This document shows positions 10,144 to 19,944 of a stretch of DNA of 64,000 nt, piece after piece; positions within the stretch are counted from its first letter, which is position 1, and the number at the start of each line of letters is the position of its first letter. The stretch covers positions 23,791 through 87,790 of the forward strand of contig JACRNC010000004.1 of assembly GCA_016219375.1 (NCBI GenBank), in the 5' to 3' direction. This stretch comes from Burkholderiales bacterium (GTDB lineage Bacteria; Pseudomonadota; Gammaproteobacteria; Burkholderiales; Burkholderiaceae_C). The position numbers and the translations under genes are program-made. The notes under the pieces were generated by a model, which ran no database searches, was not told the DNA's origin, and saw only the letters and a list, made by a program, of their open reading frames with translations.

Positions 10144-10914
10144 ATGCCCTCTGCCCGCCCGCCCACACTCGCCCTGCGCGACATCCTCTTCACCCAGGGC
10201 TTCGGCACCCGCCGAACCTGCGACGCGCTGATCCTGGGCGGCCATGTACGCGTCGCAGGGCAGATGGTGGACGACCCCCGGGCGGCCTTCGCTACCGACC
10301 GCCTGGTCTTCGAGGTGGACGGCGTCGCCTGGCCGTATCACGACAAGGCGCTCATCCTGCTGCACAAGCCGGCCGGCTATGAATGCTCGCTCAGGCCCTC
10401 GGCCTGGCCGGGCGTGCACACGCTGCTGCCGCCGCCGCTGCGCCAGCGCGGCGTGCAGCCCATCGGCCGGCTGGATCAGGACACGACCGGGCTGCTGCTG
10501 CTGACCGACGACGGCACGCTGCTGCATCGCCTGACGTCGCCCAAGCATCATGTGCCCAAGGTCTATCACGCCCGCACGGTGCATCCGGTGACGACCGGGC
10601 AATGCGCCCGGCTGGTCGACGGCGTGGTGCTGCACGATGACCCGCAGCCCGTGCGCGCCGCGGCCGCCCGCCCGCTGGACGACCATCTGCTGGAGCTGAC
10701 CCTCACCCAAGGCAAGTACCACCAGGTCAAGCGCATGGTGGCCGCGGTGAGCAACCGGGTGGAGGCGCTGCACCGGGTGGCTTTCGGGACGCTGAGCTTG
10801 CCGCCGGACCTGGCGCCTGGGCAGTGGCGGTGGGTGCGTGAGCAGGATCTGTTCGGCACGCCGGCCGCCCGGCCCGCGAACACGGGGCATGGGCCCGGCT
10901 CAACTGCGGGCTGA
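10144..10914 (+). CDS. rsuA: RsuA-type 16S rRNA pseudouridine synthase
   Basis: The 256-residue protein has an N-terminal S4 RNA-binding domain (about 5-60) and a RsuA/RluB/E/F catalytic domain. The active-site loop is PIGRLDQDTTGLLLL with catalytic Asp at residue 111; HKPAGYECS precedes it and TQGKYHQVKRM follows, both conserved. RsuA forms pseudouridine 516 in 16S rRNA; the length and HKPAGYE motif favour RsuA over RluB or RluE. ATG 10144 gives the normal N-terminus; upstream in-frame starts only add unrelated residues. The final 25 residues (GTPAARPANTG...) are a nonconserved tail. Confidence 0.88.
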   Translation: MPSARPPTLALRDILFTQGFGTRRTCDALILGGHVRVAGQMVDDPRAAFATDRLVFEVDGVAWPYHDKALILLHKPAGYECSLRPSAWPGVHTLLPPPLRQRGVQPIGRLDQDTTGLLLLTDDGTLLHRLTSPKHHVPKVYHARTVHPVTTGQCARLVDGVVLHDDPQPVRAAAARPLDDHLLELTLTQGKYHQVKRMVAAVSNRVEALHRVAFGTLSLPPDLAPGQWRWVREQDLFGTPAARPANTGHGPGSTAG

Positions 10915-10977
10915 CGCGCAGTGCCGCCCGCTGCGGGCTGCCGAACAATCCGCCGGTCTGCGATCCCAAGCGTTGCC

Positions 10978-11421
10978 ATGCCATCCTTGCCCTCTCTGCT
11001 CTGGTCCCTGCTCTGGCGCAGCCTGCTGCTGCTCGTCGTCATGCGGCTGGCGCTGCAGTTCGGCGTGGAGGCGCTGATGCGCGGGGCGACGCCGGTAGAC
11101 CAGCTGCGCTGGGCGCCGGCGCTGCTGTGGGCGCTGATGTCTTTGCTCACCGGCGTGCTGGCGGTGGTGCCCGGGGCGCTGCAACGCCTGCTGGCCGGCG
11201 GGCGGCTCGGGCTGCAGCCGCTGCAGTGGCGGCTCTTCGGCGTCGGCACGGCCGTCTACGACATGACGATGGCCGTGGTCAGCTACCTGCTGGCCGCGCA
11301 GGGCACGCCGGCGCAGGCGATGGCGTTCCGGGTCTACGGCTTCCTGCCGGTCTTCGGGGTGGCGGTGCTGCTGCTGACGCTGGCCGTGCGGCGCGCGGGC
11401 CGGCGGGCGGCAGCCGCCTGA
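10978..11421 (+). CDS. Small inner-membrane protein of unknown function
   Basis: The 147-residue protein is predicted from its composition to have four hydrophobic segments, near residues 7-27, 42-62, 85-105 and 120-138, joined by short basic loops. I do not recognise a family. It starts at ATG 10978, 63 bases after the rsuA stop, and an ACAAT-containing -10-like element lies about 30 bases upstream of the start. It precedes ribF on the same strand. The basic C-terminus (RRAGRR) suggests a cytoplasmic end. Confidence 0.65.
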   Translation: MPSLPSLLWSLLWRSLLLLVVMRLALQFGVEALMRGATPVDQLRWAPALLWALMSLLTGVLAVVPGALQRLLAGGRLGLQPLQWRLFGVGTAVYDMTMAVVSYLLAAQGTPAQAMAFRVYGFLPVFGVAVLLLTLAVRRAGRRAAAA

Positions 11422-11498
11422 TCGACGCCGACGGCCGCGGGCCCCACGACCATCGCCGCGCCGCCTGGCCGCGCCCGGCATGGCGCAGACCACCCGGG

Positions 11499-11504
11499 GA
11501 TAAT
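11499..11504 (+). promoter_or_regulatory. Candidate -10 element of ribF
   Basis: GATAAT ends 8 bases before the ribF ATG at 11513, so a transcript from it would start almost at the start codon. No good -35 hexamer is visible. It is part of a recurring arrangement in this window (see uvrD, polA and the TetR gene). Confidence 0.35.
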
Positions 11505-11512
11505 CCCGCCCC

Positions 11513-12553
11513 ATGCGGATCTATCGTGGCTTGCATTCCACCCGGCAGGCGCTGGCCCGGGGTGAGCGGGGCGGCTGTGCGCTGACCATCGGCAACTTCG
11601 ACGGCGTGCACCGCGGCCATCAGGCCATGCTGGCCCTGCTGCGCAACGAGGCCCGCCACCGCGGCCTGCCCAGCTGCGTGATGACCTTCGAGCCGCATCC
11701 GCGCGACCACTTCGCCCGCGTCGCCGGCCGGCCCGAGCTGGCCCCGGCGCGCATTGCCACCCTGCGCGACAAGCTGATCGAGCTGGAGGCCTGTGGCGTC
11801 GATGAGGTGGTGGTCATGCCGTTCGACGATCGGCTGGCCTCGCTCAGCCCGCAGGCCTTCATCGACGACATCCTGCTGGCTGGCCTGGGCACGCGTTACC
11901 TCTTGGTCGGCGACGACTTCCGCTTCGGCGCGCGCCGGGCCGGCGACTATGCGCTGCTGGATGAGGCGGGTGAGCAGGCCGGGTTCGACGTGGCGCGCAT
12001 GCTCAGCTACGAGGTGCACGGCCTGCGCGTGTCCAGCTCGGCCGTGCGCGACGCGCTGGCTGCTGGCGACATGGAGCAGGCGGCGCGGCTGCTGGGCCGG
12101 CCCTATGCCATCAGCGGCCATGTGATCCACGGCCGCAAGCTGGGCCGGGCGCTGGGTGAGTCGGCCACCGGCCGCGCGGACGGGTTCCGCACGCTGAACC
12201 TGCGCTTCGGCCATCCCAAGCCGGCTGCCAGCGGCATCTTCGCCGTGCGCACCCACGGGCTGGCGGATGAGCCGCTGGACGGCGTGGCCTCGCTGGGCGT
12301 GCGGCCGACCATCGAGGATGCCGGCCGCGTGCTGCTGGAAGCGCACTGCCTGGACTGGCCGGCCGCCCTGGGCGTGGAGGGGGGCTACGGTAGACTCGTG
12401 CGGGTGGAGCTGCTGCACAAACTCCGTGACGAGGCCCGCTACGACGGGCTGGACGCGCTGACCGCGGCCATCGCGGCCGACGTGGCCCATGCGCGCGACT
12501 GGTTTGCCGCCCACGCGGCGGTGCGCCGCCAGACCACCCGCGACCGAATTTGA
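11513..12553 (+). CDS. ribF: Bifunctional riboflavin kinase / FAD synthetase
   Basis: RibF phosphorylates riboflavin to FMN and adenylylates FMN to FAD. The N-terminal FAD-synthetase domain shows [16 protein letters not shown] (HxGH-type nucleotide-binding motif) near residue 25 and FEPHPRDHF near residue 60; [14 protein letters not shown] ends this domain. The C-terminal kinase domain has [14 protein letters not shown] and the later [17 protein letters not shown]. The length of 346 residues is slightly above the usual 310-330 because of a C-terminal extension [14 protein letters not shown]. It begins the common order ribF-ileS-lspA. Confidence 0.95.
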   Translation: MRIYRGLHSTRQALARGERGGCALTIGNFDGVHRGHQAMLALLRNEARHRGLPSCVMTFEPHPRDHFARVAGRPELAPARIATLRDKLIELEACGVDEVVVMPFDDRLASLSPQAFIDDILLAGLGTRYLLVGDDFRFGARRAGDYALLDEAGEQAGFDVARMLSYEVHGLRVSSSAVRDALAAGDMEQAARLLGRPYAISGHVIHGRKLGRALGESATGRADGFRTLNLRFGHPKPAASGIFAVRTHGLADEPLDGVASLGVRPTIEDAGRVLLEAHCLDWPAALGVEGGYGRLVRVELLHKLRDEARYDGLDALTAAIAADVAHARDWFAAHAAVRRQTTRDRI

Positions 12554-12737
12554 CCGGTCCTGCCCGCCGCCGTGCCTGGCCACGCGGCGCGGCTCTCGGC
12601 CCGAGGCCGGCCGCCTGACGGGTGTGCGTGATGCCCGAAGCCGCCGGCCGGCCGCCCCACCCGAATCCGATCCCGCTGATTGCGGCCCGTTGCGCCTGCT
12701 CCCAGGCCATGCGGCGCGGCCGACCGATGGAATGCCC

Positions 12738-15617
12738 ATGTCCAAGCCCGACACCCCCGCCACCGACGCGTCCGCCACGGATTACCGTGCCACGCTGAAC
12801 CTGCCCGACACGCCCTTCCCGATGCGCGGCGACCTGCCCAGGCGCGAGCCGGGCTGGGTGCAGCAGTGGGAAGAGCAGGGCATCTACAAGAAGCTGCGTG
12901 ACGCGCGCTGCGGCGCGCCGAAGTTCGTCCTGCACGACGGCCCGCCCTATGCCAACGGCAAGATCCACATCGGCCACGCGGTCAACAAGATCCTGAAGGA
13001 CATGATCGTCAAGGCGCGCCAGCTCAAGGGCCTGGACGCCATCTACGTGCCCGGCTGGGACTGCCACGGCCTGCCGATCGAGAACCAGATCGAGAAGACC
13101 CACGGCCGCAACCTCAGCCGCGACGACGTGCAGGCCAAGGCCCGCGCCTATGCCGCCGAGCAGATCGACGGCCAGCGCGCGGACTTCAAGCGCCTGGGCG
13201 TGCTCGGTGACTGGGCGCATCCGTACCGCACGATGGACTTCAGCAACGAGGCCGGCGAGATCCGCGCGCTCAAGCGCATCATGGAGCGCGGCTTCGTCTA
13301 CCGTGGCCTCAAGCCGGTGTACTGGTGCTTCGACTGCGGCTCGTCGCTGGCCGAGTTCGAGATCGAGTACGCCGACAAGACCTCGCAGACGCTGGACGTG
13401 GCTTTCCTGGCCGCCCAGCCCGATGCGCTGGCCGCGGCCTTCGGCCTGGGCCGGCTGGACAAGGACGCCTTCGCCGTCATCTGGACGACCACCGCCTGGA
13501 CCATCCCGGCCAACCAGGCGCTCAACGTCCACCCGGAGCTCAGCTACGCCCTGGTGGACACGCCCAAGGGCCTGCTGCTGCTGGCCGAGAGCCTGGTCGA
13601 GAAGGCCACGGCCCGCTACGGCTTTGAAGCGGGCGAGGTGAAGGTGCTGGCCACCACTGTCGGCGCCAAGCTGGACGGCCTGCGCTTCAAGCATCCCCTG
13701 GCCCAGGTGGACGCCGGCTACGACCGCCAGAGCCCCATCTACCTGGCCGACTATGTCAGCGCCGAGGACGGCACGGGCATCGTGCATGCCGCGCCGGCCT
13801 ACGGCGTGGACGACTTCAACTCCTGCCTGGCCCACGGCCTGGCCTTCGACGCCATCCTCAACCCGGTGCAGGGCAATGGCGTCTATGCGGCCGACCTGCC
13901 GCTCTTCGGCGGCCAGCACATCTGGAAGGCCGCGCCGCTGATCATCCAGACGCTGCGCGACCACGGCCGGCTGCTGCACACCACCAACCTGCAGCACAGC
14001 TATCCGCACTGCTGGCGGCACAAGACGCCGGTGATCTTCCGCGCCGCGGCGCAGTGGTTCGTGCGCATGGACGAAGGCGAGGGCGTGTTCACGGTGGACA
14101 AGGCCGACAAGACCCTGCGCCAGCTTGCCCTGGATGCGATCGACCAGACGGCCTTCTACCCCGAGAACGGCCGCGCCCGGCTGCGCGACATGATCGCCAA
14201 CCGGCCCGACTGGTGCATCAGCCGCCAGCGCAACTGGGGCGTGCCGCTGCCTTTCTTCCTGCACAGGGTCACGGGCGAGCTGCATCCGGACACGCTGGCC
14301 CTGGTGGACCGCGCCGCTGCGCTGGTGGAGCAGGGCGGGGTGGAGGCCTGGGCCAAGCTGGATCCGGCCGAGTGGCTGGGCGAGCAGGCGGCAGACTATG
14401 CCAAGAGCACCGACATCCTGGACGTGTGGTTCGACTCGGGTACCACCTTCTTCCATGTGCTCAACCCGCAGCAGGGCAGCCATCCCACGGCCGGCCATGC
14501 GCAGGGCCCGGAAGCCGACCTCTACCTGGAAGGCCACGACCAGCACCGCGGCTGGTTCCACAGCTCGCTGCTGGTGGCCTGCGCGATGTACGGCCGCGCG
14601 CCCTACAAGGGCCTGCTCACCCACGGCTTCACCGTGGACGGCAAGGGCCGCAAGATGAGCAAGTCGCTGGGCAACGTGATCGCACCGCAGGAGGTCAGCG
14701 ACAAGCTGGGCGCGGAGATCATCCGCCTGTGGGTGGCCTCCACCGACTACTCCGGCGATCTGGGCATCGACGACAAGATCCTCGCCCGCGTGGTCGACGC
14801 CTACCGGCGCATCCGCAACACGCTGCGCTTCCTGCTGGCCAATGTGTCGGACTTCGATGCTCGGATTGACGCCGTGCCGCTGGCCGAGCTGCTGGAGGTC
14901 GACCGCTACGCGCTGGCCCGCGCCGCGCAGCTGCAGGCCGACATCCTGGCCCACTACGAGGCCTATGAGTTCCACCCCGTGGTGGCCAAGCTGCAGGTCT
15001 ATTGCTCCGAGGATCTGGGCGCCTTCTACCTGGACGTGCTCAAGGACCGGCTCTACACCACCGCGCCCAAGAGCCACGCCCGCCGCTCCGCCCAGACGGC
15101 GCTGTGGCACCTGACGCACGCCATGCTGCGCTGGATGGCGCCCTTCCTCAGCTTCACGGCCGAGGAGGCATGGAAGGTGTTCGCCCAGGCCCAGGCCGGT
15201 GACACGATCTTCACCGAGACGTACTGGGACCTGGGCCAGCCGGATGCCGCGCTGCTGGAGAAGTGGTCGCGCATCCGCGCCGTGCGCGAGCTGGCCAACA
15301 AGGAGATCGAGGCCGTGCGCGAGCGCGGCGAGGTGGGCGCCTCGCTGCAGGCCGAGCTGACCATCGCCGCGCCGGCCGTGGATGCCGGGCTGCTGGCCTC
15401 GCTGGGCGACGACCTGAAGTTCGTCTTCATCACCTCGTCGGCCGTCGTGCACGCCGCGGACGAACTGGCGGTGCAGGTCACGCCCTCCAAGGCGCCCAAG
15501 TGCGAACGCTGCTGGCACTACCGCAGCGACGTCGGCCATGACGCGGCCCACCCCACGCTGTGCGGACGCTGCACGGCCAACCTCTTCGGCGCGGGCGAGC
15601 CGCGCAAGGTGGCGTGA
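12738..15617 (+). CDS. ileS: Isoleucyl-tRNA synthetase
   Basis: This class I synthetase of 959 residues charges tRNA-Ile. It has the HIGH motif at residues 77-80, the editing domain in the middle, KMSKS at 639-643, and a C-terminal zinc site with cysteines at 922, 925, 942 and 945. All key motifs are intact and the length is usual for bacterial type IleS. Two in-frame ATGs lie at 12732 and 12738; the second gives [10 protein letters not shown] and was chosen, but the difference is two residues. The stop overlaps the lspA start by one base, so the two are translationally coupled. Confidence 0.96.
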   Translation: MSKPDTPATDASATDYRATLNLPDTPFPMRGDLPRREPGWVQQWEEQGIYKKLRDARCGAPKFVLHDGPPYANGKIHIGHAVNKILKDMIVKARQLKGLDAIYVPGWDCHGLPIENQIEKTHGRNLSRDDVQAKARAYAAEQIDGQRADFKRLGVLGDWAHPYRTMDFSNEAGEIRALKRIMERGFVYRGLKPVYWCFDCGSSLAEFEIEYADKTSQTLDVAFLAAQPDALAAAFGLGRLDKDAFAVIWTTTAWTIPANQALNVHPELSYALVDTPKGLLLLAESLVEKATARYGFEAGEVKVLATTVGAKLDGLRFKHPLAQVDAGYDRQSPIYLADYVSAEDGTGIVHAAPAYGVDDFNSCLAHGLAFDAILNPVQGNGVYAADLPLFGGQHIWKAAPLIIQTLRDHGRLLHTTNLQHSYPHCWRHKTPVIFRAAAQWFVRMDEGEGVFTVDKADKTLRQLALDAIDQTAFYPENGRARLRDMIANRPDWCISRQRNWGVPLPFFLHRVTGELHPDTLALVDRAAALVEQGGVEAWAKLDPAEWLGEQAADYAKSTDILDVWFDSGTTFFHVLNPQQGSHPTAGHAQGPEADLYLEGHDQHRGWFHSSLLVACAMYGRAPYKGLLTHGFTVDGKGRKMSKSLGNVIAPQEVSDKLGAEIIRLWVASTDYSGDLGIDDKILARVVDAYRRIRNTLRFLLANVSDFDARIDAVPLAELLEVDRYALARAAQLQADILAHYEAYEFHPVVAKLQVYCSEDLGAFYLDVLKDRLYTTAPKSHARRSAQTALWHLTHAMLRWMAPFLSFTAEEAWKVFAQAQAGDTIFTETYWDLGQPDAALLEKWSRIRAVRELANKEIEAVRERGEVGASLQAELTIAAPAVDAGLLASLGDDLKFVFITSSAVVHAADELAVQVTPSKAPKCERCWHYRSDVGHDAAHPTLCGRCTANLFGAGEPRKVA

Positions 15618-16105
15618 TGGCCAAGTCCGCAGCCCGCAGCAATGTGTGGATCTGGCTGGCCATCGCGCTGGCCGTCATCCTGGTCGATCAACTCACCAAG
15701 GTGCTGGTGCTGCACAGCTTCCAGTACGGCGACGTGCGCCCGGTGGCCAGCTTCTTCAACCTCGTGCGGGTGCACAACACCGGCGCGGCGTTCTCCTTCC
15801 TGGCCGGCGCGTCGGGCTGGCAGCGCTGGTTCTTCATCGGCCTGGGGCTGGTGGCCGCAGGCGTGATCGTGTGGATGCTGCGCACGCAAGGGCACCAGCG
15901 GCTCTTTGCCTGGGCACTCACACTCATCCTGGGCGGTGCGCTGGGCAATGTCATCGACCGCGCGCTGCACGGCTATGTGGTGGACTTCCTCGACTTCCAC
16001 GTTGGCGGGCGGCACTTCCCGGCCTTCAACATTGCCGACAGCGCCATCACGCTGGGCGCCATCCTGCTGATCCTGGACGAGCTGCGGCGCGTACGGCGCG
16101 GCTGA
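15617..16105 (+). CDS. lspA: Lipoprotein signal peptidase (signal peptidase II)
   Basis: LspA removes the signal peptide from prolipoproteins after lipid modification. The 162-residue protein has four membrane segments. The catalytic aspartates are found in [19 protein letters not shown] and [11 protein letters not shown], the two conserved family blocks. [10 protein letters not shown] and [13 protein letters not shown] are also characteristic. ATG 15617 shares its A with the ileS stop codon. A GCTGAGC/GCTCAGC hairpin without a T-run follows the stop at 16101-16127 and could be a weak terminator. Confidence 0.95.
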   Translation: MAKSAARSNVWIWLAIALAVILVDQLTKVLVLHSFQYGDVRPVASFFNLVRVHNTGAAFSFLAGASGWQRWFFIGLGLVAAGVIVWMLRTQGHQRLFAWALTLILGGALGNVIDRALHGYVVDFLDFHVGGRHFPAFNIADSAITLGAILLILDELRRVRRG

Positions 16106-16238
16106 GCGCCTGGCGGCGCAGCTCAGCGCCCGCGCAGTACGCCACAGCCGCCGCCCGGGTCTACCCGGTTTGACGCTGCCCCGGGTGGCGCTTAAGTTCA
16201 TGCGCGAAGGCGCCGCTGCCGGCGCCCCGGGAGCCAGC

Positions 16239-17231
16239 ATGAGCGCCACCGCCTCACCTGCCGTGTCGACGAGCCCGCGCGGTGCCGCACCGGACACCGC
16301 ACCGGACACCTCACCGGGCGCTGCGGCGCAGGCCGCATCGTCGACCGATCCGCCGCTGCCGGCTGATCGTGAGTCTCCTGATGCGGCCCCACTGGACGAC
16401 GACGCGGCGCTGGCCCGCGCGGCCGATGCCATCGCCGCCTCGCAAACAGCCCGGCGCGCCGGCTCGACCACGGTGTTCGACCTGCCGCTCAGCCGCCTGC
16501 GCTGGGGCGACCCGCTGCGCTGGCTGGCCGCCGGCTGGCAGGACTTCCGCCGCTGCCCGGGCATCGGGCTGTTTTATGGCGGCTGCTTCGTGGTGATGGG
16601 CTGGCTGCTGCTCTACGTGTTCCGCCATGCGCCGGCCTACACGATCGCGCTGTCGGCGGGCTTCCTGCTGATGGGGCCCTTCCTGGCGCTGGGGCTGTAT
16701 CAGGCCAGCCAGCGGCTGGAGCGCGGGGAGCGGCCCGACCTGGCCAGCTCCATCCTGGCATTCGAGGACCGCATCGGCACGCTGGCCATCTTCGGCGGCG
16801 TGCTGCTGATACTGGAGATGCTGTGGGCGCGGGCCTCGCTGGTGGTCTTTGCGCTCAGCTTCGACGGCATGCCGGACTTCAAGGGCTCGCTGATGGCCTT
16901 GCTCGACCCGCAGAACATCCAGTTCATCCTGGCCTACATGGCGGTCGGCGCCGTATTTGCGTCGCTGATCTATGCGGCAAGCGTCGTCAGCATGCCGATG
17001 ATCCTGGACCGCGACGTGGACGCCATCACCGCCGGCCTGACCAGCATGCGCCTGGTGCTGACGCAGACCGGCGTGATGCTCTGGTGGGCGGCGCTGATCG
17101 TCGTGCTGACGGCGCTGGCGCTGCTGCCGGGCTTCCTGGGCCTGCTGCTGGTGGGGCCTGTGCTGGGGCATGCGTCTTGGCATGCCTACCGCGCGGCGGT
17201 GGGGCATCACGCGGCGCCGCCGGCGCCGTGA
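16239..17231 (+). CDS. DUF2189-family inner-membrane protein
   Basis: The protein (330 residues from ATG 16239) has a variable Ala/Pro/Asp-rich head of about 90 residues, then the DUF2189 domain. The domain opens LRWGDPLRWLAAGWQDFRRCPGIGLFYGG and continues with about six membrane segments, including LLMGPFLALGLYQASQRLERGE and FASLIYAASVVSMPMILDRDVD, which are diagnostic stretches of the family. Function is unknown. ATG 16239 was preferred because GGGAG lies about 9 bases ahead; ATG 16200 is the alternative. It converges with the rhomboid gene, with only 16 bases between the stops. Confidence 0.8.
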   Translation: MSATASPAVSTSPRGAAPDTAPDTSPGAAAQAASSTDPPLPADRESPDAAPLDDDAALARAADAIAASQTARRAGSTTVFDLPLSRLRWGDPLRWLAAGWQDFRRCPGIGLFYGGCFVVMGWLLLYVFRHAPAYTIALSAGFLLMGPFLALGLYQASQRLERGERPDLASSILAFEDRIGTLAIFGGVLLILEMLWARASLVVFALSFDGMPDFKGSLMALLDPQNIQFILAYMAVGAVFASLIYAASVVSMPMILDRDVDAITAGLTSMRLVLTQTGVMLWWAALIVVLTALALLPGFLGLLLVGPVLGHASWHAYRAAVGHHAAPPAP

Positions 17232-17247
17232 TGCGCATGCCCGGTGA

Positions 17248-17847
17248 TCAGCGCCGCCGGCTGCCGAAGGGCGGCTGCCCGCGCCAGTAGCGGATCATCA
17301 GCCAGCCGCCCAGCATGCCGCCCAGATGGGCGAAGTGGGCCACGCCCGAGCCGTTGCCGAAGACGCCCAGCAGCAGCTCCAGCCCGCCGTAGAGGGCTAC
17401 GAACACCTTGGCCCGCATGGGGATGGGCGGGAACAGCGGCATGATCATGCGGTTGGGGAACAGCATGCCGTAGGCCAGCAGCAGGCCGAACAGCGCGCCC
17501 GATGCGCCCACCGTGGGCGCGTTGCTGCCCGCCAGCCCGGTCACCACCAGCTGTGCGGCCGCAGCCGTGAGCACGCTGGCGAAGTAGAACTGCAGGTAGC
17601 GGGTGCGGCCCCACAGCTGCTCCAGCTCCGAGCCGAACATCCACAGGCCCAGCATGTTGAAGAACAGGTGGCCCAGGCTGCCGTGCAGGAAGGCGTAGGT
17701 CACCAGCTGCCAGGGCAGGAAAAGCGAGGTGCCCACCGGCCACAGCGCGAACAGCGTGGTCAGCAGCGGGTCCAGGATCACCGTGGCGCAGAAGGCGGCC
17801 ACGTTGGCCAGGATCAAGGCCTGGGTGACAGGGGGCAGGGGGAGCAT
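17248..17847 (-). CDS. Rhomboid-family intramembrane serine protease
   Basis: The 199-residue protein has six hydrophobic segments and the rhomboid signature: HGSLGHLFFNMLGLWMFG in TM2, the catalytic serine in GASGALFGLLLAYG (TM4) and the catalytic histidine in FAHLGGMLGGWLMIRYW (TM6). Rhomboids cleave transmembrane segments within the inner membrane; the substrate is unknown. ATG 17847 (MLPLPPVTQALILAN) gives the compact bacterial form; a GTG further upstream would add a nonconserved head. No partner gene is adjacent. Confidence 0.92.
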   Translation of the reverse strand: MLPLPPVTQALILANVAAFCATVILDPLLTTLFALWPVGTSLFLPWQLVTYAFLHGSLGHLFFNMLGLWMFGSELEQLWGRTRYLQFYFASVLTAAAAQLVVTGLAGSNAPTVGASGALFGLLLAYGMLFPNRMIMPLFPPIPMRAKVFVALYGGLELLLGVFGNGSGVAHFAHLGGMLGGWLMIRYWRGQPPFGSRRR

Positions 17848-17979
17848 GCAGCGCGTCAGGTCGGAGCCGGCTGGGGCGGCGGTGGCGCGATCATCCCGCA
17901 CAAATCCCGAACGGGCAGGGCCACGGGCTTGAGAAGCCAGCTGGCGCGACCGATGGGCCGCTCAGGCGGCGGGCCGCTG

Positions 17980-18066
17980 TGGTGCCTCGGGCCGGAATCG
18001 AACCGGCACTCCCTTGCGGGAAATGGATTTTGAGTCCATCGCGTCTACCTATTCCGCCACCGAGGC
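17980..18066 (-). tRNA. tRNA-Leu, anticodon CAA
   Basis: The minus strand folds as a class II tRNA. The acceptor GCCTCGG pairs with CCGAGGC, followed by A and an encoded CCA. The D-arm region contains GGTAGACGC. The anticodon loop reads CTCAAAA with anticodon CAA. There is a long variable arm, and the T-arm reads GGTTCGATTCC. At 87 bases including CCA, the size is right for tRNA-Leu. No integrase or repeated 3' end lies nearby, so it does not look used as an attachment site. Confidence 0.95.
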
Positions 18067-18169
18067 ACGGGGCAAGGAGGGCGCGGATTATCACATGCGC
18101 ACTCTGCACAAGGCCTGCGGCGACAATGGCGCCAGGAGTGCCCTCATCGCCTGCCCCGCCTATTCGCCC

Positions 18170-19084
18170 ATGCCCAAGCCGCCCGTGTATCCCACCCTGG
18201 AAGACGCCATCGGCCGCACGCCGCTGGTGCGCCTGCAGCGCCTGCCCGGCGCAGACCTGGCCGCGCGCGGCAACACCATCCTGGCCAAGCTGGAGGGCAA
18301 CAACCCGGCAGGTTCGGTCAAGGACCGCCCGGCCATTAGCATGATCCGCCGGGCCGAGGAGCGCGGCGAGATCAAGCCCGGCGACACGCTGATCGAGGCC
18401 ACCTCCGGCAACACCGGCATCGCGCTGGCGATGGCTGCGGCCATCCGCGGCTACCGCATGGTGCTGATCATGCCGGAGGACCTGTCCATCGAGCGGGCGC
18501 AGACCATGAAGGCGTTCGGCGCCGAGCTGATCCTCACGCCCAAGGCCGGCGGCATGGAATACGCCCGGGACCTGGCCGAGCGCATGCAGAAGGAAGGCCG
18601 CGGCCGGGTGCTGGACCAGTTCGGCAACGAGGACAACCCGCGCGTGCACTACGAGACCACCGGGCCGGAGCTGTGGGACGACACGCGCGGGCGCATCACG
18701 CACTTCGTCAGCGCGATGGGCACCACCGGCACCATCACCGGCGTGTCGCGCTACCTGAAGGAGCGCAACCCCCAGGTGCGCATCATCGGCGCCCAGCCCA
18801 GCGAGGGCTCGCGCATCCCCGGCATCCGCAAGTGGCCAGAGGCCTATCTGCCCCGGATCTACGACGCCTCGGCCGTGGACGAGCTGGTGCTGGTGGACCA
18901 GGCCGATGCCGAGGACATGGCCCGGCGCCTGGCGCGCGAGGAGGGCCTGTTTGCCGGCATCTCCGCAGCCGGTGCGTGCTGGGTGGCGCTGCAGATTGCG
19001 CAGCATGTGGAGAACGCGACCATCGCCTTCATCGTCTGCGACCGCGGCGACCGCTATCTGTCCACCGGCGTGTTTCCGGCGTGA
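18170..19084 (+). CDS. cysM: Cysteine synthase B (O-acetylserine/thiosulfate sulfhydrylase)
   Basis: This PLP enzyme (304 residues) makes cysteine from O-acetylserine and sulfide or thiosulfate. The PLP lysine lies in NNPAGSVKDRPAISMI, the substrate loop is EATSGNTGIALAMAAA, and the phosphate loop is SAMGTTGTITGVSRYL. The VKDRPA context and the motif KWPEAYLPRIYD favour CysM over CysK. ATG 18170 gives MPKPPVYPTLEDAIGRTPLV, the usual beginning; earlier in-frame starts run back into the tRNA. A Nudix gene and tusA follow on the same strand, and tusA gives a sulfur-metabolism neighbour. Confidence 0.92.
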   Translation: MPKPPVYPTLEDAIGRTPLVRLQRLPGADLAARGNTILAKLEGNNPAGSVKDRPAISMIRRAEERGEIKPGDTLIEATSGNTGIALAMAAAIRGYRMVLIMPEDLSIERAQTMKAFGAELILTPKAGGMEYARDLAERMQKEGRGRVLDQFGNEDNPRVHYETTGPELWDDTRGRITHFVSAMGTTGTITGVSRYLKERNPQVRIIGAQPSEGSRIPGIRKWPEAYLPRIYDASAVDELVLVDQADAEDMARRLAREEGLFAGISAAGACWVALQIAQHVENATIAFIVCDRGDRYLSTGVFPA

Positions 19085-19094
19085 TGACCGCCTG

Positions 19095-19622
19095 ATGAGC
19101 ACGGCGAGCTTCACCTACTGCCCGGCGTGCGCCACGCCGCTGCAGCCCGTGCACGAAGGCGGCGCCGAACGCCGCCGCTGCCCGGCCTGCGGCTACACGC
19201 ACTGGAACAACCCGACGCCGGTGCTGGCCGCCATCATCGAATGCAGCGACCGCGACGGCCGCCTGCTGCTGGCGCGCAATGCGGCCTGGCCGATGAAGTT
19301 CTACGGCCTGGTCACCGGCTTCATGGAGGCCGGCGAGACGCCGGAGGACGGCATCCGCCGCGAGATCGCCGAGGAGACGGCGCTGCAGGTCAGCCGCCTG
19401 TCGCTGGTGGGCGTGCACGACTTCCAGCGCATGAACCAGGTGATCATCACCTATCACGCCGTGGCGCACGGCGAGGTGGTGCTCAGCGAGGAGCTGGCGG
19501 ACTACAAGCTCATCGCGCCCGAAGCGGTCAGGTGCTGGCCTGCCGGCACCGGCCGCGCGCTGGCGCAGTGGCTGCAGGGCCGCGGCATCGAGCCGCAATG
19601 GATGGACCTGCCGCGCGGCTGA
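19095..19622 (+). CDS. Nudix hydrolase with N-terminal zinc ribbon
   Basis: The 175-residue protein begins with a CPAC...CPACG zinc ribbon (residues 9-33), followed by a Nudix domain. The Nudix box is GFMEAGETPEDGIRREIAEE, with the catalytic glutamates in REIAEE. The combination resembles NudC-like NADH pyrophosphatases, but at this length it lacks NudC's N-terminal domain, so the substrate (probably a nucleoside diphosphate derivative) is undetermined. ATG 19095 lies 10 bases after the cysM stop, so the genes are probably cotranscribed. Confidence 0.85.
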   Translation: MSTASFTYCPACATPLQPVHEGGAERRRCPACGYTHWNNPTPVLAAIIECSDRDGRLLLARNAAWPMKFYGLVTGFMEAGETPEDGIRREIAEETALQVSRLSLVGVHDFQRMNQVIITYHAVAHGEVVLSEELADYKLIAPEAVRCWPAGTGRALAQWLQGRGIEPQWMDLPRG

Positions 19623-19663
19623 GGCCGGCGGCGCAACCCGATCAAGACGAGAAGAGGACCGCG

Positions 19664-19891
19664 ATGGACATCGCCAAGGAAGTGGACGCCACCGGGCTGG
19701 TCTGCCCGCTGCCCATCCTGAAGGCCAAGAAGGCGCTGGCCGAGCTGGCCAGCGGGCAGCTGCTCAAGGTGCTGGCCACCGACCCGAGCTCGGTGCGCGA
19801 CTTCCAGGCCTTTGCCCGCCAGACCGGCAACGAGCTGGTGGAGCAGCAGGCCGAGAGCGAGCGCTTCATCCACATCCTGCGTCGGCGCTGA
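19664..19891 (+). CDS. tusA: TusA-family sulfur carrier
   Basis: The 75-residue protein has the family signature ATGLVCPLPILKAKKAL with the sulfur-accepting Cys14 in the CPxP motif, plus VLATDPSSVRDFQAFARQTG. TusA-type carriers relay persulfide sulfur to tRNA thiolation, molybdenum-cofactor formation or other acceptors. A GAAGAGGA ribosome-binding site precedes ATG 19664. It follows cysM and the Nudix gene on the same strand, consistent with a sulfur-handling group. Confidence 0.9.
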   Translation: MDIAKEVDATGLVCPLPILKAKKALAELASGQLLKVLATDPSSVRDFQAFARQTGNELVEQQAESERFIHILRRR

Positions 19892-19944
19892 GCGCCTGCC
19901 CTGCATCGGGTCGGCTGGCCTTGAACGGCCGGGATCAGCGCTGA

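Noticed and set aside
12111..15551. Very long open frame on the minus strand opposite ileS
   Set aside because: The product is a His/Ala/Gly/Arg/Val-rich shadow with no family resemblance. It comes from the GC-rich third positions of ileS, which is clearly the real gene.
16101..16127. Terminator after lspA
   Set aside because: The 7-base stem has a 13-base loop and no T-run, so it is too weak to list as a terminator.
17980..18066. tRNA-Leu as an integration site for a mobile element
   Set aside because: No integrase, no direct repeat of the tRNA 3' end and only housekeeping genes on both sides.
18014..18169. Longer N-terminus for CysM starting upstream
   Set aside because: The extension runs through the tRNA gene on the other strand and has no similarity to cysteine synthases; ATG 18170 gives the normal start.
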